This document shows, piece after piece, positions 15,711 to 24,174 of a stretch of DNA of 44,443 nucleotides (positions are counted from its first letter, which is position 1; each line of letters opens with the position of its first letter). The notes below the pieces were generated by a model, which saw only the letters and a list, made by a program, of their open reading frames with translations, was not told the origin of the DNA and made no database searches. Source of the DNA: an uncultured Porphyromonadaceae bacterium (GTDB lineage: Bacteria; Bacteroidota; Bacteroidia; Bacteroidales; Muribaculaceae); the NCBI GenBank assembly GCA_900548705.1, contig URLF01000008.1, positions 1-44,443 of the forward strand, given 5' to 3'. The translations under genes were made by a program, and so were the position numbers.

Positions 15711-16877
15711 TCAGGAGGTCTTTTTGGCAGCGGATGGCCGGTTGGTGAGGCGGTAGAGGATGAAGAGGGCTGTGGCTCCGATAGCGGCGAAGGGGATGCC
15801 GACCAAAGCCGGTGAGGCGAGACCCAGGCCGTGCTGTATGACGACTCCGCCAAGTGAGGCTGACATGGCGTTTGAGACATTGAATGCGATCTGGATGCCT
15901 GCACCACCGAGCATTTCCCCACCTTTGGCGTATTTCACGATGAGATATTGAAGCGGCCCTCCGATGCCGAACAGCCCTCCAGTGGCGAGGAACATCAGCA
16001 GGAGTGAGGGAAGTTTCATGGTCGCGCAGATGTAAATCAAAGGCATGATGACTATCAGTGACGCGGCTATGCAACCTGTCACGAGTGATGCCTGATAGCG
16101 GTCGGCAAGTTTTCCGGCCACTGCGTTGCCGATTACCATTCCTGCTCCCGCCAACATCATTATCCATGTCATGTCGGCGGTTGAGAAATGTGTCACCTCG
16201 GTCATTACCGGGTTTATGTAACTGAACCAGCAGTAAACGCTGGCCTGCCCGAAAAACACACCGGCATATATCAGCCAAGGCGCAGGAGCACGCAGGAAAC
16301 GGAACTGTCCTTTTAGCCCGGTGTCGGGGAGGGGCTGGAGGTATGGTACACATATCTTGATGAACAGGAATGCGAGCAGTCCGAACAAAGATATCCCTCC
16401 GAAGGCGATACGCCAGTTGAAGGTGTCGGTAATCCATGTCGCGAGTGGCACACCGAAGACATTAGCGATGGTCATCCCTCCAACCATCACGGCTACCGCT
16501 TGGGCACCATGCTCTTTGTCGGCGAGCCGTGAACATACGATGGCTCCCGCGCCGAAGTATGCGCCGTGGGGAAGCCCAGACAGGAGTCGGGCGCAGAGCA
16601 GGGTGACAAAGTTGGGTGAAAGGGCGGCTCCGAGGTTGCCGAGGAATATGGTGGCCGCCAGCAGGAGCATCACTTTTTTGAGCGGCATTTTGCGGAGGAG
16701 TATCAGCAACGGGGCTCCGATGGCCACCCCGAGGGAGTAGGCCGCTATGAGATGGCCGGCTTTCACGATGTCAACGTCGATGCCGGTGGCGACCTCGCCG
16801 AGGATTCCCATCATTCCGAACTCGGCTATACCGAGGGCGAATGTGCCGAAAGCCAACGCAATCAGGCTTCTTTTCAT
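15711..16877 (-). CDS. MFS transporter, DHA1 / AraJ-like exporter
   Basis: 388 residues with twelve predicted hydrophobic segments, the usual size for small MFS antiporters. The N-terminus MKRSLIALAFGTFALGIAEF is typical of AraJ/YdhP-type sugar or drug exporters. The TM2-3 loop motif is modified (LILLRKMPLKKVML), and LLSGLPHGAYFGAGAIV is the conserved TM4 block. Substrates of this subgroup range from arabinose-like sugars and nucleosides to drugs, so no ligand is given. It lies 91 bp after the putative porin on the same strand, with no promoter box recognised in the gap, so co-transcription is possible. Its 3' end faces the tRNA-Ser terminator. Confidence 0.92.
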   Translation of the reverse strand: MKRSLIALAFGTFALGIAEFGMMGILGEVATGIDVDIVKAGHLIAAYSLGVAIGAPLLILLRKMPLKKVMLLLAATIFLGNLGAALSPNFVTLLCARLLSGLPHGAYFGAGAIVCSRLADKEHGAQAVAVMVGGMTIANVFGVPLATWITDTFNWRIAFGGISLFGLLAFLFIKICVPYLQPLPDTGLKGQFRFLRAPAPWLIYAGVFFGQASVYCWFSYINPVMTEVTHFSTADMTWIMMLAGAGMVIGNAVAGKLADRYQASLVTGCIAASLIVIMPLIYICATMKLPSLLLMFLATGGLFGIGGPLQYLIVKYAKGGEMLGGAGIQIAFNVSNAMSASLGGVVIQHGLGLASPALVGIPFAAIGATALFILYRLTNRPSAAKKTS

Positions 16878-16968
16878 AATTCAGGAGATTGAAGATTGTT
16901 TGATAAGGAACTCCTTCCTATGACTCATAGTAAGATGTGGAGTGTTATGCTTTACCTGGGGGGACAGG

Positions 16969-18966
16969 TCAGTTGGCGAAGTCCACCGACAGTCCGAGCT
17001 GGAAACGGCGCGGATTCATTGGGTAGTGTGGCATGGAGAAGTAGTTGTCGCCGGTAAGTCCCTGGTTGATGTGTGACATCATCAGGTAGAAGCGGGTCTT
17101 TGAAAGGCGGCAATTGACATACAGGCTCATGAAAGGATAGTTGCCAATCCAGGCCCCGTCGGTGTTGTAGAACTGCATCGTCGCCGGCTGGAAACTGACC
17201 GGCTTGTAGCGGGTGAAGTAGTCGCAGTCAAGGCCGAACTGCACACGCAGTGTGGCCACACGGAATGTGACATACATGTTTGAGTTCACCGCCAGCTGAG
17301 GCAGGGGAATTACATCCTGATTGGATGATGTCTGGTATGTTATCCGGTTCTCCCAATGGAAACATCCGGCGTGGAGGTCCTGATGTAGGGTAGCAGAGAA
17401 AATCTGCACACTGCCGCCATGCTGGCGGGGGAGTGCCTGCCCGTCAAAATAGAGGGCATTCTGAATGTTCTCCACCCCTGCTGACAGGCGCGTCCATGTC
17501 CAGGGTATGGTGATTTCACCTCCCGCGCGGAATGTGCGTGTCTTGGAGAAATCGTTGTCCCAGATGAAATGGTTGGAGAGATAGTGCTGCATCAGCCATG
17601 GGGCTGAGAGGTTGGTGAATTTACCGTTGGCGGAGATGTTGACCGTGTCGCCTAAGAGGGGAATACGGGTGGTGATGCCCCCGTCCACCTTGATTTCCCC
17701 GGCTGCCGGGCCTACAAGGCCGATTTCTCCGGTGACATCATAGTTTAGTATGCGGCCCTGCTGTTTGGTCAGCTGTGCGCCTACCCAGAGGAGGTTCTGC
17801 TTCTCGTGGTCTCTGACGTTGGGGAATGGATTCGGGGCGAGCGGATCGGTCTCACCTTCAGGTATGTCGACGGGTTCCGCGATCAGGGTCTCCATACTGT
17901 AATTGCGGATTTCGTGGGTGGCATAGGCCGACAGACCGGCCTTGGCGTATTTGTTGAACCCTTCGAGGAGTGAGACCCCGACAGTGTTACGCAGGCTCCA
18001 GTAGCTCTGGAGGTCGTTGGTCAGGTCGGGATTGAAATATGTGTTGTCCCAGAATTCGAGATTCTGGGTCGCGTCATTGTTTTTGAACCGACGGCGGCCC
18101 TCGCGGTATTTCAGTGTCCAGATAATGGATGTCACCGGCACGAGGTGTTTTACCGTCGTTGTGTCGTTGATTTGCTCCTCCTCATAGAAGCCGAGTTTGT
18201 ATCGCCCGTTGAGGTATAACTCACCTCCGGTTATGCGGTTCTGCGCGGCGGTGAGACGGGTGGGAATCTGTTTGGCCTCGACGGAGTTCTGGCCTCCCTG
18301 CACTTCTGCCGGGTCGGTGATGTAGAGGTCATCTGTGATACCGCCGTTTTCCAGGGCGGTCAGCGCGAAGTGGTAGCCGTAGGCCTGTGCCTCGACCCGT
18401 TCGCCGATGTATGAGCCGGAAAGCCCCCAGGTCAGGTCTTTGGCCGCCTGGTTGGCATACATGCCTTTGGAGTAGAGATAGTCGAGCATGGCCCCGAACT
18501 GGAGCCGCTTGTTGGCGTTGCCCGAGAAGACCAGCGAGAGGTCATCCTGGCCGTTGTCTTTACCGCCACCGAAGCTGTAACCCATAAGGGTCATAGGTAT
18601 GCGGGTGTTGAAGAAGCGGATTTTCTCCTCGTCAGGCACCCAATGGGAAATCGCGTCGCGGAACATGAAGTCGCTTATCGGCTTGCGGTCGAAGTAAATC
18701 ATATTGTAGCCTTCGGCGCAATAGTTGCCGGTGGCGGCGTATGCGGGCGACACGGTCTGCGGCACGAAACGGAGAGAATAGTCAGTGTAAAGGGTATCCA
18801 TCTCAGCCGGTTCCCTGAGTCCGAGAGGAGGGAGAAGCTTCCAGGAATATGACGGGGCGAGCTGGGGCTGACGGGCTCCGGTATGGAATGCAAAACCCAT
18901 GGCCGTCACAAAGACGGCCATGAGCAGAATGCGTGAAATGCTTGTGGGAGAGGTATGTCTAAGCAA
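16969..18966 (-). CDS. Putative outer-membrane porin (Porin_10-type β-barrel)
   Basis: About 665 residues of alternating aromatic/polar β-strands ending in a C-terminal Phe-Ala-Asn (QLGLSVDFAN), consistent with a large outer-membrane barrel. Blocks such as GNYCAEGYNMIYFDRKPISD, TRIPMTLMGYSFGGGKDNGQ and SFQPATMQFYNTDGAWIGNY are typical of the 'putative porin' family of Bacteroidales. The start is uncertain: TTG 18966 gives a basic N-terminus plus hydrophobic core (MLRHTSPTSISRILLMAVFV) and begins 13 nt after the prs stop; ATG 18921 would lack the basic region; the open frame extends to 19041 but would overlap prs. It is probably co-transcribed with prs. The transported solute is unknown. Confidence 0.87.
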   Translation of the reverse strand: MLRHTSPTSISRILLMAVFVTAMGFAFHTGARQPQLAPSYSWKLLPPLGLREPAEMDTLYTDYSLRFVPQTVSPAYAATGNYCAEGYNMIYFDRKPISDFMFRDAISHWVPDEEKIRFFNTRIPMTLMGYSFGGGKDNGQDDLSLVFSGNANKRLQFGAMLDYLYSKGMYANQAAKDLTWGLSGSYIGERVEAQAYGYHFALTALENGGITDDLYITDPAEVQGGQNSVEAKQIPTRLTAAQNRITGGELYLNGRYKLGFYEEEQINDTTTVKHLVPVTSIIWTLKYREGRRRFKNNDATQNLEFWDNTYFNPDLTNDLQSYWSLRNTVGVSLLEGFNKYAKAGLSAYATHEIRNYSMETLIAEPVDIPEGETDPLAPNPFPNVRDHEKQNLLWVGAQLTKQQGRILNYDVTGEIGLVGPAAGEIKVDGGITTRIPLLGDTVNISANGKFTNLSAPWLMQHYLSNHFIWDNDFSKTRTFRAGGEITIPWTWTRLSAGVENIQNALYFDGQALPRQHGGSVQIFSATLHQDLHAGCFHWENRITYQTSSNQDVIPLPQLAVNSNMYVTFRVATLRVQFGLDCDYFTRYKPVSFQPATMQFYNTDGAWIGNYPFMSLYVNCRLSKTRFYLMMSHINQGLTGDNYFSMPHYPMNPRRFQLGLSVDFAN

Positions 18967-18979
18967 TTGGGAATTTCTA

Positions 18980-19921
18980 TCAGATGAGGTATTGCGATGA
19001 AATCGACTCGTTGTTGTGGACACGGCGGATGGTGTCTGCAAACATCTTGGCGACAGAGAGTATCGTGGCCTTCTTCGACTCCTTGTTGAAGGGGATGGAG
19101 TTTGTGAAGATGATTTCAGTCAGGCCGCATTTCTCGACACGCTCTGTGGCGGGGTCGCTCATGATGGCGTGGGAGGCGAGGGCGCGTACCGACTTGGCTC
19201 CTTCGGCGAGCATCAGGTCGGCGGCCTTGGTGATTGTTCCGGCGGTGTCCACCATATCGTCTACCAGGATGACATTCTTGTCTTTGACATCACCGATGAC
19301 AGTCATATTGGCCACCACATTGGCTTTGGCGCGTTGCTTGTGGCAGAGTACCAGGGGCACATTGAGGTATTTGGCGTAATTGTTGGCGCGTTTTGCTCCG
19401 CCGACATCGGGGGTGGCAATCACCAGGTCGGGAAGGTTGAGCTGTTTGATGTAGGGCAGGAACACAGTCGAGGCGTAGAGGTGGTCTACGGGGACGTTGA
19501 AGAAGCCTTGGATCTGGTCGGCGTGGAGATCCATGGTGATGACACGGTCTACACCGGCAGCCACAAGCAGGTCGCTGACAAGCTTGGCGGCGATAGACAC
19601 ACGGGGCTTGTCCTTGCGGTCCTGACGGGCCCAGCCGAAATAAGGAATAACAGCAATGACCGATTTGGCCGAAGCACGCTTGGCCGCGTCGATCATCAAC
19701 AGCAGTTCCATAAGGTTGTCGCAATTGGGGAAAGTGGACTGCACGAGGTAGACCTCGCAGCCACGGATTGATTCTTCATAGGAGACTTCAAATTCCCCGT
19801 CGGCAAAATGGAGGATGTTCATCTTGCCGAGTTCGATTCCAAGGTCAGCGCAGATTTCTTCAGCCATGTAACGTGACTTTGTGCCTGCGAAAACCTTGAT
19901 TGGCGGTAACATAGGATTCAT
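18980..19921 (-). CDS. prs: Ribose-phosphate pyrophosphokinase (PRPP synthetase)
   Basis: Makes PRPP from ribose-5-phosphate and ATP for purine, pyrimidine, His and Trp synthesis. 313 residues from ATG 19921 (MNPMLPPIKVF), normal for class I enzymes; ATG 19912 is also possible. It has the catalytic and ATP-binding blocks YFGWARQDRKDKPRVSIAAK and the PRPP-binding motif VILVDDMVDTAGTITKA, plus VITMDLHADQIQGFF. The frame is open to 20068 but that extension overlaps the GH13 gene and lies upstream of the promoter at 19953-19984. The putative porin follows within 13 nt. Confidence 0.97.
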   Translation of the reverse strand: MNPMLPPIKVFAGTKSRYMAEEICADLGIELGKMNILHFADGEFEVSYEESIRGCEVYLVQSTFPNCDNLMELLLMIDAAKRASAKSVIAVIPYFGWARQDRKDKPRVSIAAKLVSDLLVAAGVDRVITMDLHADQIQGFFNVPVDHLYASTVFLPYIKQLNLPDLVIATPDVGGAKRANNYAKYLNVPLVLCHKQRAKANVVANMTVIGDVKDKNVILVDDMVDTAGTITKAADLMLAEGAKSVRALASHAIMSDPATERVEKCGLTEIIFTNSIPFNKESKKATILSVAKMFADTIRRVHNNESISSQYLI

Positions 19922-19952
19922 AAAATCGAATATGAGCTTGGAAATGGTGGTG

Positions 19953-19984
19953 CAAAGGTAAAAATTATTCCTTGGAACGGCAAA
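19953..19984 (-). promoter_or_regulatory. Promoter of prs, partly inside the GH13 gene
   Basis: Minus-strand -7 box TACCTTTG (forward CAAAGGTA 19953-19960) and TTTG (forward 19981-19984), spaced 20 nt. The upstream element lies within the 3' coding end of the GH13 gene (stop at 19965). It leaves a leader of about 25-30 nt before ATG 19921. Confidence 0.75.
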
Positions 19985-21761
19985 TATTTTTGCGTCGGTT
20001 GCGTGACGCGGAGAATTTCCACGCCACGGCTCCCCAGGGTGCGATATGGGTGGTGAATGGCTCGTCACGGCTGACGGTGAGGTCTGCCTCCCTCCCGGAA
20101 ATCAGCTCTTTCCCCTTTTTGGTCCCCTCCTTTATGCCATACATTCCGAGGGCGAGGGCAGGGATGTTTATGGCGAGCTGGGCCGCAACGTCAGAGAAGT
20201 TGACGGCAATCAGTATCACATCGTCGCCATGGCGGCGCAGGAACGCGTAATGACGGTGGGGATTGAAATCAGGATTATTGAAGTTGACATACATCAGGTC
20301 GAAGAATTCCCCTTCGGCGAGGGCTTTCTCGGAGTTGAGCAGACCAAGCACATGGGCGTAGACTCCGCGCAGGTCTTTCTCGACTGTTGAAAGCTGTCCC
20401 CCGTCGGCCTTGCCGTTGTTGAACCATCGGCGAAGTGTCGGCACAGACCAGTAATCGAAGATTGTGGTGCGACCATCCTTCCCTGAGAATCCTTCGGCAT
20501 CCTCGGCCTTCTCGCCGAGTTCCTGACCCGCATAAAGCATGAATGGGCCGGTGGAAATCATCGAGCTGACGACAAGCGACGGCAACACCTTGGCGGCATC
20601 ACCTGCATATTGCTCCGAGGCGAAACGCTGTTCGTCATGGTTTTCCAGGAAGTTGAGCATCTTGCCTCCTATGCCGTCCACGCGCTGCCAGCAGTCAGTG
20701 ATGGTGGCGGCGGAGTGATGGTAACACTGGACGGCGCGTAAGGTGTCATAGAGGTTTACCTTGTCATAGAGGTAATCGAAATGCCCTCTTTCGAGAAATT
20801 CGCGATACTGGCCGACATCGTAAATCTCGGCGATGAAGATGATGTCGGGATAATGGGCCTTTACCTGAGGTATCGCCCATTCCCAGAACTCCACCGGGAC
20901 CATGAACACCATGTCACACCGGAATCCGTCAACCCCTTTGGATGCCCAGTAACGGAGTATGTGAAGCATTTTGAACCATGTCGGAGGCACCGGGTCGAAA
21001 TGACGTGAGCCGTCGCCATAATCCACCCCGTAGTTGAGCTTTACGGTCTCATACCAGTCGTTGCGCGACGGGAAAGCATTGAAGCAGTCATTGCCTGACG
21101 CTTTGGAGGGAAATTCGGTGTAGTCACCGATGTCGAACCCGGGCTGGAAAAGCTGACGGGGTATATAGTAGAAGTTGTTGCGGGGGGAGAAGAAATATGT
21201 CGGGTCATCACCTTGTCCGAAATCCTCGATTCCGGCAGGAGCCACATCCGAATGGTATCGACGGGCAACATGGTTGGGAACGAAGTCGATAAGCACCTTC
21301 ATACCGGCGGCGTGAGTGCGTTCCATAAGAGCCTCGAATTCCTTCATGCGCTCAGGGACATTGACCGCGATGTCGGGGTCGATGTCGTAATAATCGCTTA
21401 TCGCGTATGGTGAACCGGCTTTCCCTTTGACCACATAGGGATTGTCGGGGGTGATGCCGTAGGCTGAGTAGTCGGTGGCATGGGCGTGTTCAATCACGCC
21501 GGTGTACCAGACGTGGGTGATTCCGAGCCCGCTGATGGCCTTGATCACTTTGGGGGTGATGTCGTTCATCTTGCCGCAACCGTTGCGGGAGATGTCGCCG
21601 TCAGGGATACAGTCGGCTGTCGTGTTGGAGAACAGACGCGGGAACATCTGGTAGATTACCGGGCGTCGGTCCTGTATGAGGGCATTTTCCTGCCCTTTGG
21701 TCTCGATTGTTTTCCCAGCCTTTGCCGGGGCTTTTTTCACGGTTGTCTTTTCCTTTGCCAT
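19965..21761 (-). CDS. Cytosolic GH13 α-amylase family glycoside hydrolase
   Basis: 598 residues. All GH13 catalytic regions are present: DFVPNH (Asp159-His164), GFRCD with nucleophile Asp283, AEIYD with acid/base Glu312, and ENHDE with Asp376. GH13 enzymes cleave or transfer α-1,4/1,6-glucosidic bonds. There is no signal peptide; the N-terminus is a Lys/Ala-rich tail (MAKEKTTVKKAPAKAGK), so the enzyme should act in the cytosol, perhaps on glycogen or imported maltodextrin. No susCD, glycogen synthase or other starch genes are adjacent. It lies 25 bp after the patatin gene on the same strand and overlaps the prs promoter with its 3' end. The exact bond specificity cannot be told from sequence. 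Confidence 0.93.
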   Translation of the reverse strand: MAKEKTTVKKAPAKAGKTIETKGQENALIQDRRPVIYQMFPRLFSNTTADCIPDGDISRNGCGKMNDITPKVIKAISGLGITHVWYTGVIEHAHATDYSAYGITPDNPYVVKGKAGSPYAISDYYDIDPDIAVNVPERMKEFEALMERTHAAGMKVLIDFVPNHVARRYHSDVAPAGIEDFGQGDDPTYFFSPRNNFYYIPRQLFQPGFDIGDYTEFPSKASGNDCFNAFPSRNDWYETVKLNYGVDYGDGSRHFDPVPPTWFKMLHILRYWASKGVDGFRCDMVFMVPVEFWEWAIPQVKAHYPDIIFIAEIYDVGQYREFLERGHFDYLYDKVNLYDTLRAVQCYHHSAATITDCWQRVDGIGGKMLNFLENHDEQRFASEQYAGDAAKVLPSLVVSSMISTGPFMLYAGQELGEKAEDAEGFSGKDGRTTIFDYWSVPTLRRWFNNGKADGGQLSTVEKDLRGVYAHVLGLLNSEKALAEGEFFDLMYVNFNNPDFNPHRHYAFLRRHGDDVILIAVNFSDVAAQLAINIPALALGMYGIKEGTKKGKELISGREADLTVSRDEPFTTHIAPWGAVAWKFSASRNRRKNICRSKE

Positions 21762-21786
21762 TTTTGGATTGGTTGGGAGAGGGAAT

Positions 21787-22581
21787 TCAGGTTTGGTTTG
21801 ATTTCAGCCATTCCTTTACCGCCTTGTGGGCGGCGGAATATCCGCTCAGGTAGACCTTGCGGATATCCTTCAGGTTGAAAACCTGGTAGGCCGCTATGTC
21901 GGGGGTCTTTATCACGAGGTCACACATGTCCATGTCAACCGCCTGGTTTGACTTGGCCATAAGGTTGTAGCTCCGCAGGGCCACGTCGTAAATCGATTTC
22001 TTGTAGCGGTAGTTGGTCAGCGGGGAGCAATTGATGCCGATGAGTTTCTCGCATTTGTCGCGGATTATCCACGCAGGAAGATTGCGCAATACCCCTCCGT
22101 CAACATAATTTACGCCGTTGATTCTCACCGGCTGGAACACGATGGGGATGGAGCAGGAGGCTATCACGCGGTCGCCTATCGGCCCTTCATGGAATTCAGC
22201 CGCCACACCGTTGTCGAAGTCGGTAGCACCGAGATATGTCGGAATCGGCAGGTCTTCGAGATTCTCTACCCCGGTCTGCTTGACTATGAACTTTTTAAGT
22301 CCGGAGAGATTGAACAGCCCTCCGCCGTCGCGGATGGAGAGCTTGCAGAAGTCGGAGAATTTCAGGTCGGAGAACAAAGGCAGAATATCATCAAGGGGCT
22401 TGCCGGAAGCATACAGCACTCCGGCAATCGCGCCTGCCGACACTCCGGCGATGACATCAGGTTTCAGACCCGCTTCCTCTATGGCTTTTAACGCGCCGAT
22501 ATGGGCGAACCCGCGCGCGCCTCCGCCACTGAGGGCGATGCCGAGTCTGTAAGGCTTCGTGGAAGATGAATGTTCAGCCAT
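21787..22581 (-). CDS. Patatin-like phospholipase (RssA/NTE-type)
   Basis: 264 residues from ATG 22581 (MAEHSSSTKPYRLGIAL). It has the oxyanion-hole block SGGGARG, the nucleophile elbow GVSAG (Ser48) and the catalytic-dyad DGG (Asp161 in NYVDGGVLRN), so it should be an active Ser-Asp lipid acyl hydrolase. No signal peptide; a cytosolic enzyme acting on membrane lipids is inferred. The open frame begins at 22644, but a promoter box at 22602-22609 lies inside that extension, which favours the shorter start. It is followed by the GH13 gene after 25 bp and preceded by rodA on the same strand. Confidence 0.92.
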   Translation of the reverse strand: MAEHSSSTKPYRLGIALSGGGARGFAHIGALKAIEEAGLKPDVIAGVSAGAIAGVLYASGKPLDDILPLFSDLKFSDFCKLSIRDGGGLFNLSGLKKFIVKQTGVENLEDLPIPTYLGATDFDNGVAAEFHEGPIGDRVIASCSIPIVFQPVRINGVNYVDGGVLRNLPAWIIRDKCEKLIGINCSPLTNYRYKKSIYDVALRSYNLMAKSNQAVDMDMCDLVIKTPDIAAYQVFNLKDIRKVYLSGYSAAHKAVKEWLKSNQT

Positions 22582-22601
22582 GATGCGTTTCAATTTCCCT
22601 G

Positions 22602-22609
22602 CAAATTTA
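22602..22609 (-). promoter_or_regulatory. -7 box of the patatin gene promoter
   Basis: Minus-strand TAAATTTG (forward CAAATTTA). It ends 20 nt before ATG 22581. No TTTG at the standard upstream distance. Confidence 0.5.
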
Positions 22610-22706
22610 CGCAAAAATCCCCGCATTACCATCCCTTTCGGCAAAATAACTGGTGCTTCGGGATGAATCCGGGTCAGATACCGTTTGGAACGTTGTCAAC
22701 CGGGTG

Positions 22707-24173
22707 TTACTGGCCGTGACGTGAGGAGCGTGACGCGTCGAGACGCAACAGTATGGCCAGCAGAATAGTAAATCCCCACAGCGAAGAACCGCCGTAGCTG
22801 AAGAAGGGGAGCGGAATGCCGATCACGGGGCAGACACCGATGACCATGCCGATGTTTATGCAGAAATGGAATATGAGATAAGAGGCCACACAGTAGGCAT
22901 AGACGCGGCCGAATGTGGTCGGCTGGCGTTCGGCCAGAGCTATGACCCGCAGAATCAGCATCAGGAAGAGCAGGATGACAACAGAGGTCCCGACATATCC
23001 CTCCTCCTCACCGATGGTGCAGAAGATGAAGTCGGTATGTTGCTCGGGGACATATTTGAGTTTTGTCTGGGTGCCTTTCAGGAATCCCTTCCCGGTGGCG
23101 CCCCCCGAACCGATGGCGATTTTGGCCTGGTTGACGTTGTAGCCGTCGCCACGGGGGTCGTCGACCACACCGAGGGCAACCTGGATTCGCTTCTGCTGAT
23201 GGGGCATCATATGCGAGAACACGAAATTGACCGAGAAGAGGAAGGTGACTGACAACACGACAGTCAGTACGGTTATGGCGAGTTTCTTGGCCTCGACCCT
23301 CAGCATCTCGAACAGGCAATATCCGACCGCCACGCCGATGACGCTCAGGAAATAGGCGTAGCCGGTAAGATGGAGATCCCAATGAGCCAATACCGCCTCT
23401 ATTATGGCTGTCCCGACAAACCAGAGGAATACATTCCGGGCGATTTCAAACCGTCGGACATAGAGGGTGAGCATCCCCGTCATCAGGGCCATCACCATCA
23501 CCATCACGGCAAATTCTCCGGCAGGCATTCCGATGACCGCCGAGTCGGTGAACTTGATGGCCACCACGAATATCACCACTGCCACCAGGGCCGCGAACAA
23601 TACCAGCCAGCTCATCCCCTCGCGATAAAGGACGAAGAAGAGGGAGAGGTAGACCAGTGCCGAACCTGTCTCTTTCTGGGCAAGAATGAGCAGCACTGGC
23701 ACGAATATTATGGCCAGCGCCTTGACATAATTGGAGCCTTTGGCGTTGAGGTTGAAGTTGTATGACGAGAACAGCTTGGCCAGAGCGAGGGCTGTGGCGA
23801 ATTTTGCGAACTCCGCCGGCTGAAGGCTCATAGGCCCGAAGTCAAGCCATGAGCGGGAGCCTTTTATGTCGGGGGCTATGAATATCGTGACCAGCAGCAA
23901 CAACAGCAACGCGAAGTATATCGGGTAGGCATAGGTCTCATACATCCTCGCGTCTATGACAAGCAGGAACACCCCCAACAGGAGTGACAGACCGATCCAT
24001 CGTATCTGTTTTCCCGAGAACTCGTCGAAGGCGAAGATGGACGCGTGGTCGAAATCGTAGCTGGCGGCGTAGATGCTGACTACCCCAGCGATTACAAGCA
24101 GGAGGTAGAGCACGACTGTGAACCAGTCGAGATGTTTCAGTGTTCCGGCATTTGGGTTTCTGTAGTCTCTCAC
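22707..24173 (-). CDS. rodA: Rod-shape peptidoglycan glycosyltransferase RodA (SEDS family)
   Basis: Polymerises lipid II during cell elongation together with PBP2. 488 residues with about ten or more hydrophobic segments and the family blocks GSRSWLDFGPMSLQPAEFAK, GSGGATGKGFLKGTQTKLKY, VPEQHTDFIFCTIGEEEGYV and GIPLPFFSYGGSSLW. The catalytic Asp of the SEDS pore lies in the EHTDFIF-type motif region or nearby. It uses a GTG start at 24173, separated from the mrdA stop by one base, which implies translational coupling. It is the last gene of the purH-mre cluster. Confidence 0.97.
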   Translation of the reverse strand: MRDYRNPNAGTLKHLDWFTVVLYLLLVIAGVVSIYAASYDFDHASIFAFDEFSGKQIRWIGLSLLLGVFLLVIDARMYETYAYPIYFALLLLLLVTIFIAPDIKGSRSWLDFGPMSLQPAEFAKFATALALAKLFSSYNFNLNAKGSNYVKALAIIFVPVLLILAQKETGSALVYLSLFFVLYREGMSWLVLFAALVAVVIFVVAIKFTDSAVIGMPAGEFAVMVMVMALMTGMLTLYVRRFEIARNVFLWFVGTAIIEAVLAHWDLHLTGYAYFLSVIGVAVGYCLFEMLRVEAKKLAITVLTVVLSVTFLFSVNFVFSHMMPHQQKRIQVALGVVDDPRGDGYNVNQAKIAIGSGGATGKGFLKGTQTKLKYVPEQHTDFIFCTIGEEEGYVGTSVVILLFLMLILRVIALAERQPTTFGRVYAYCVASYLIFHFCINIGMVIGVCPVIGIPLPFFSYGGSSLWGFTILLAILLRLDASRSSRHGQ

Positions 24174-24174
24174 G

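Noticed and set aside
19922..20068. N-terminal extension of prs
   Set aside because: It overlaps the GH13 coding end and crosses the prs promoter; ATG 19921 gives the usual 313-residue enzyme.
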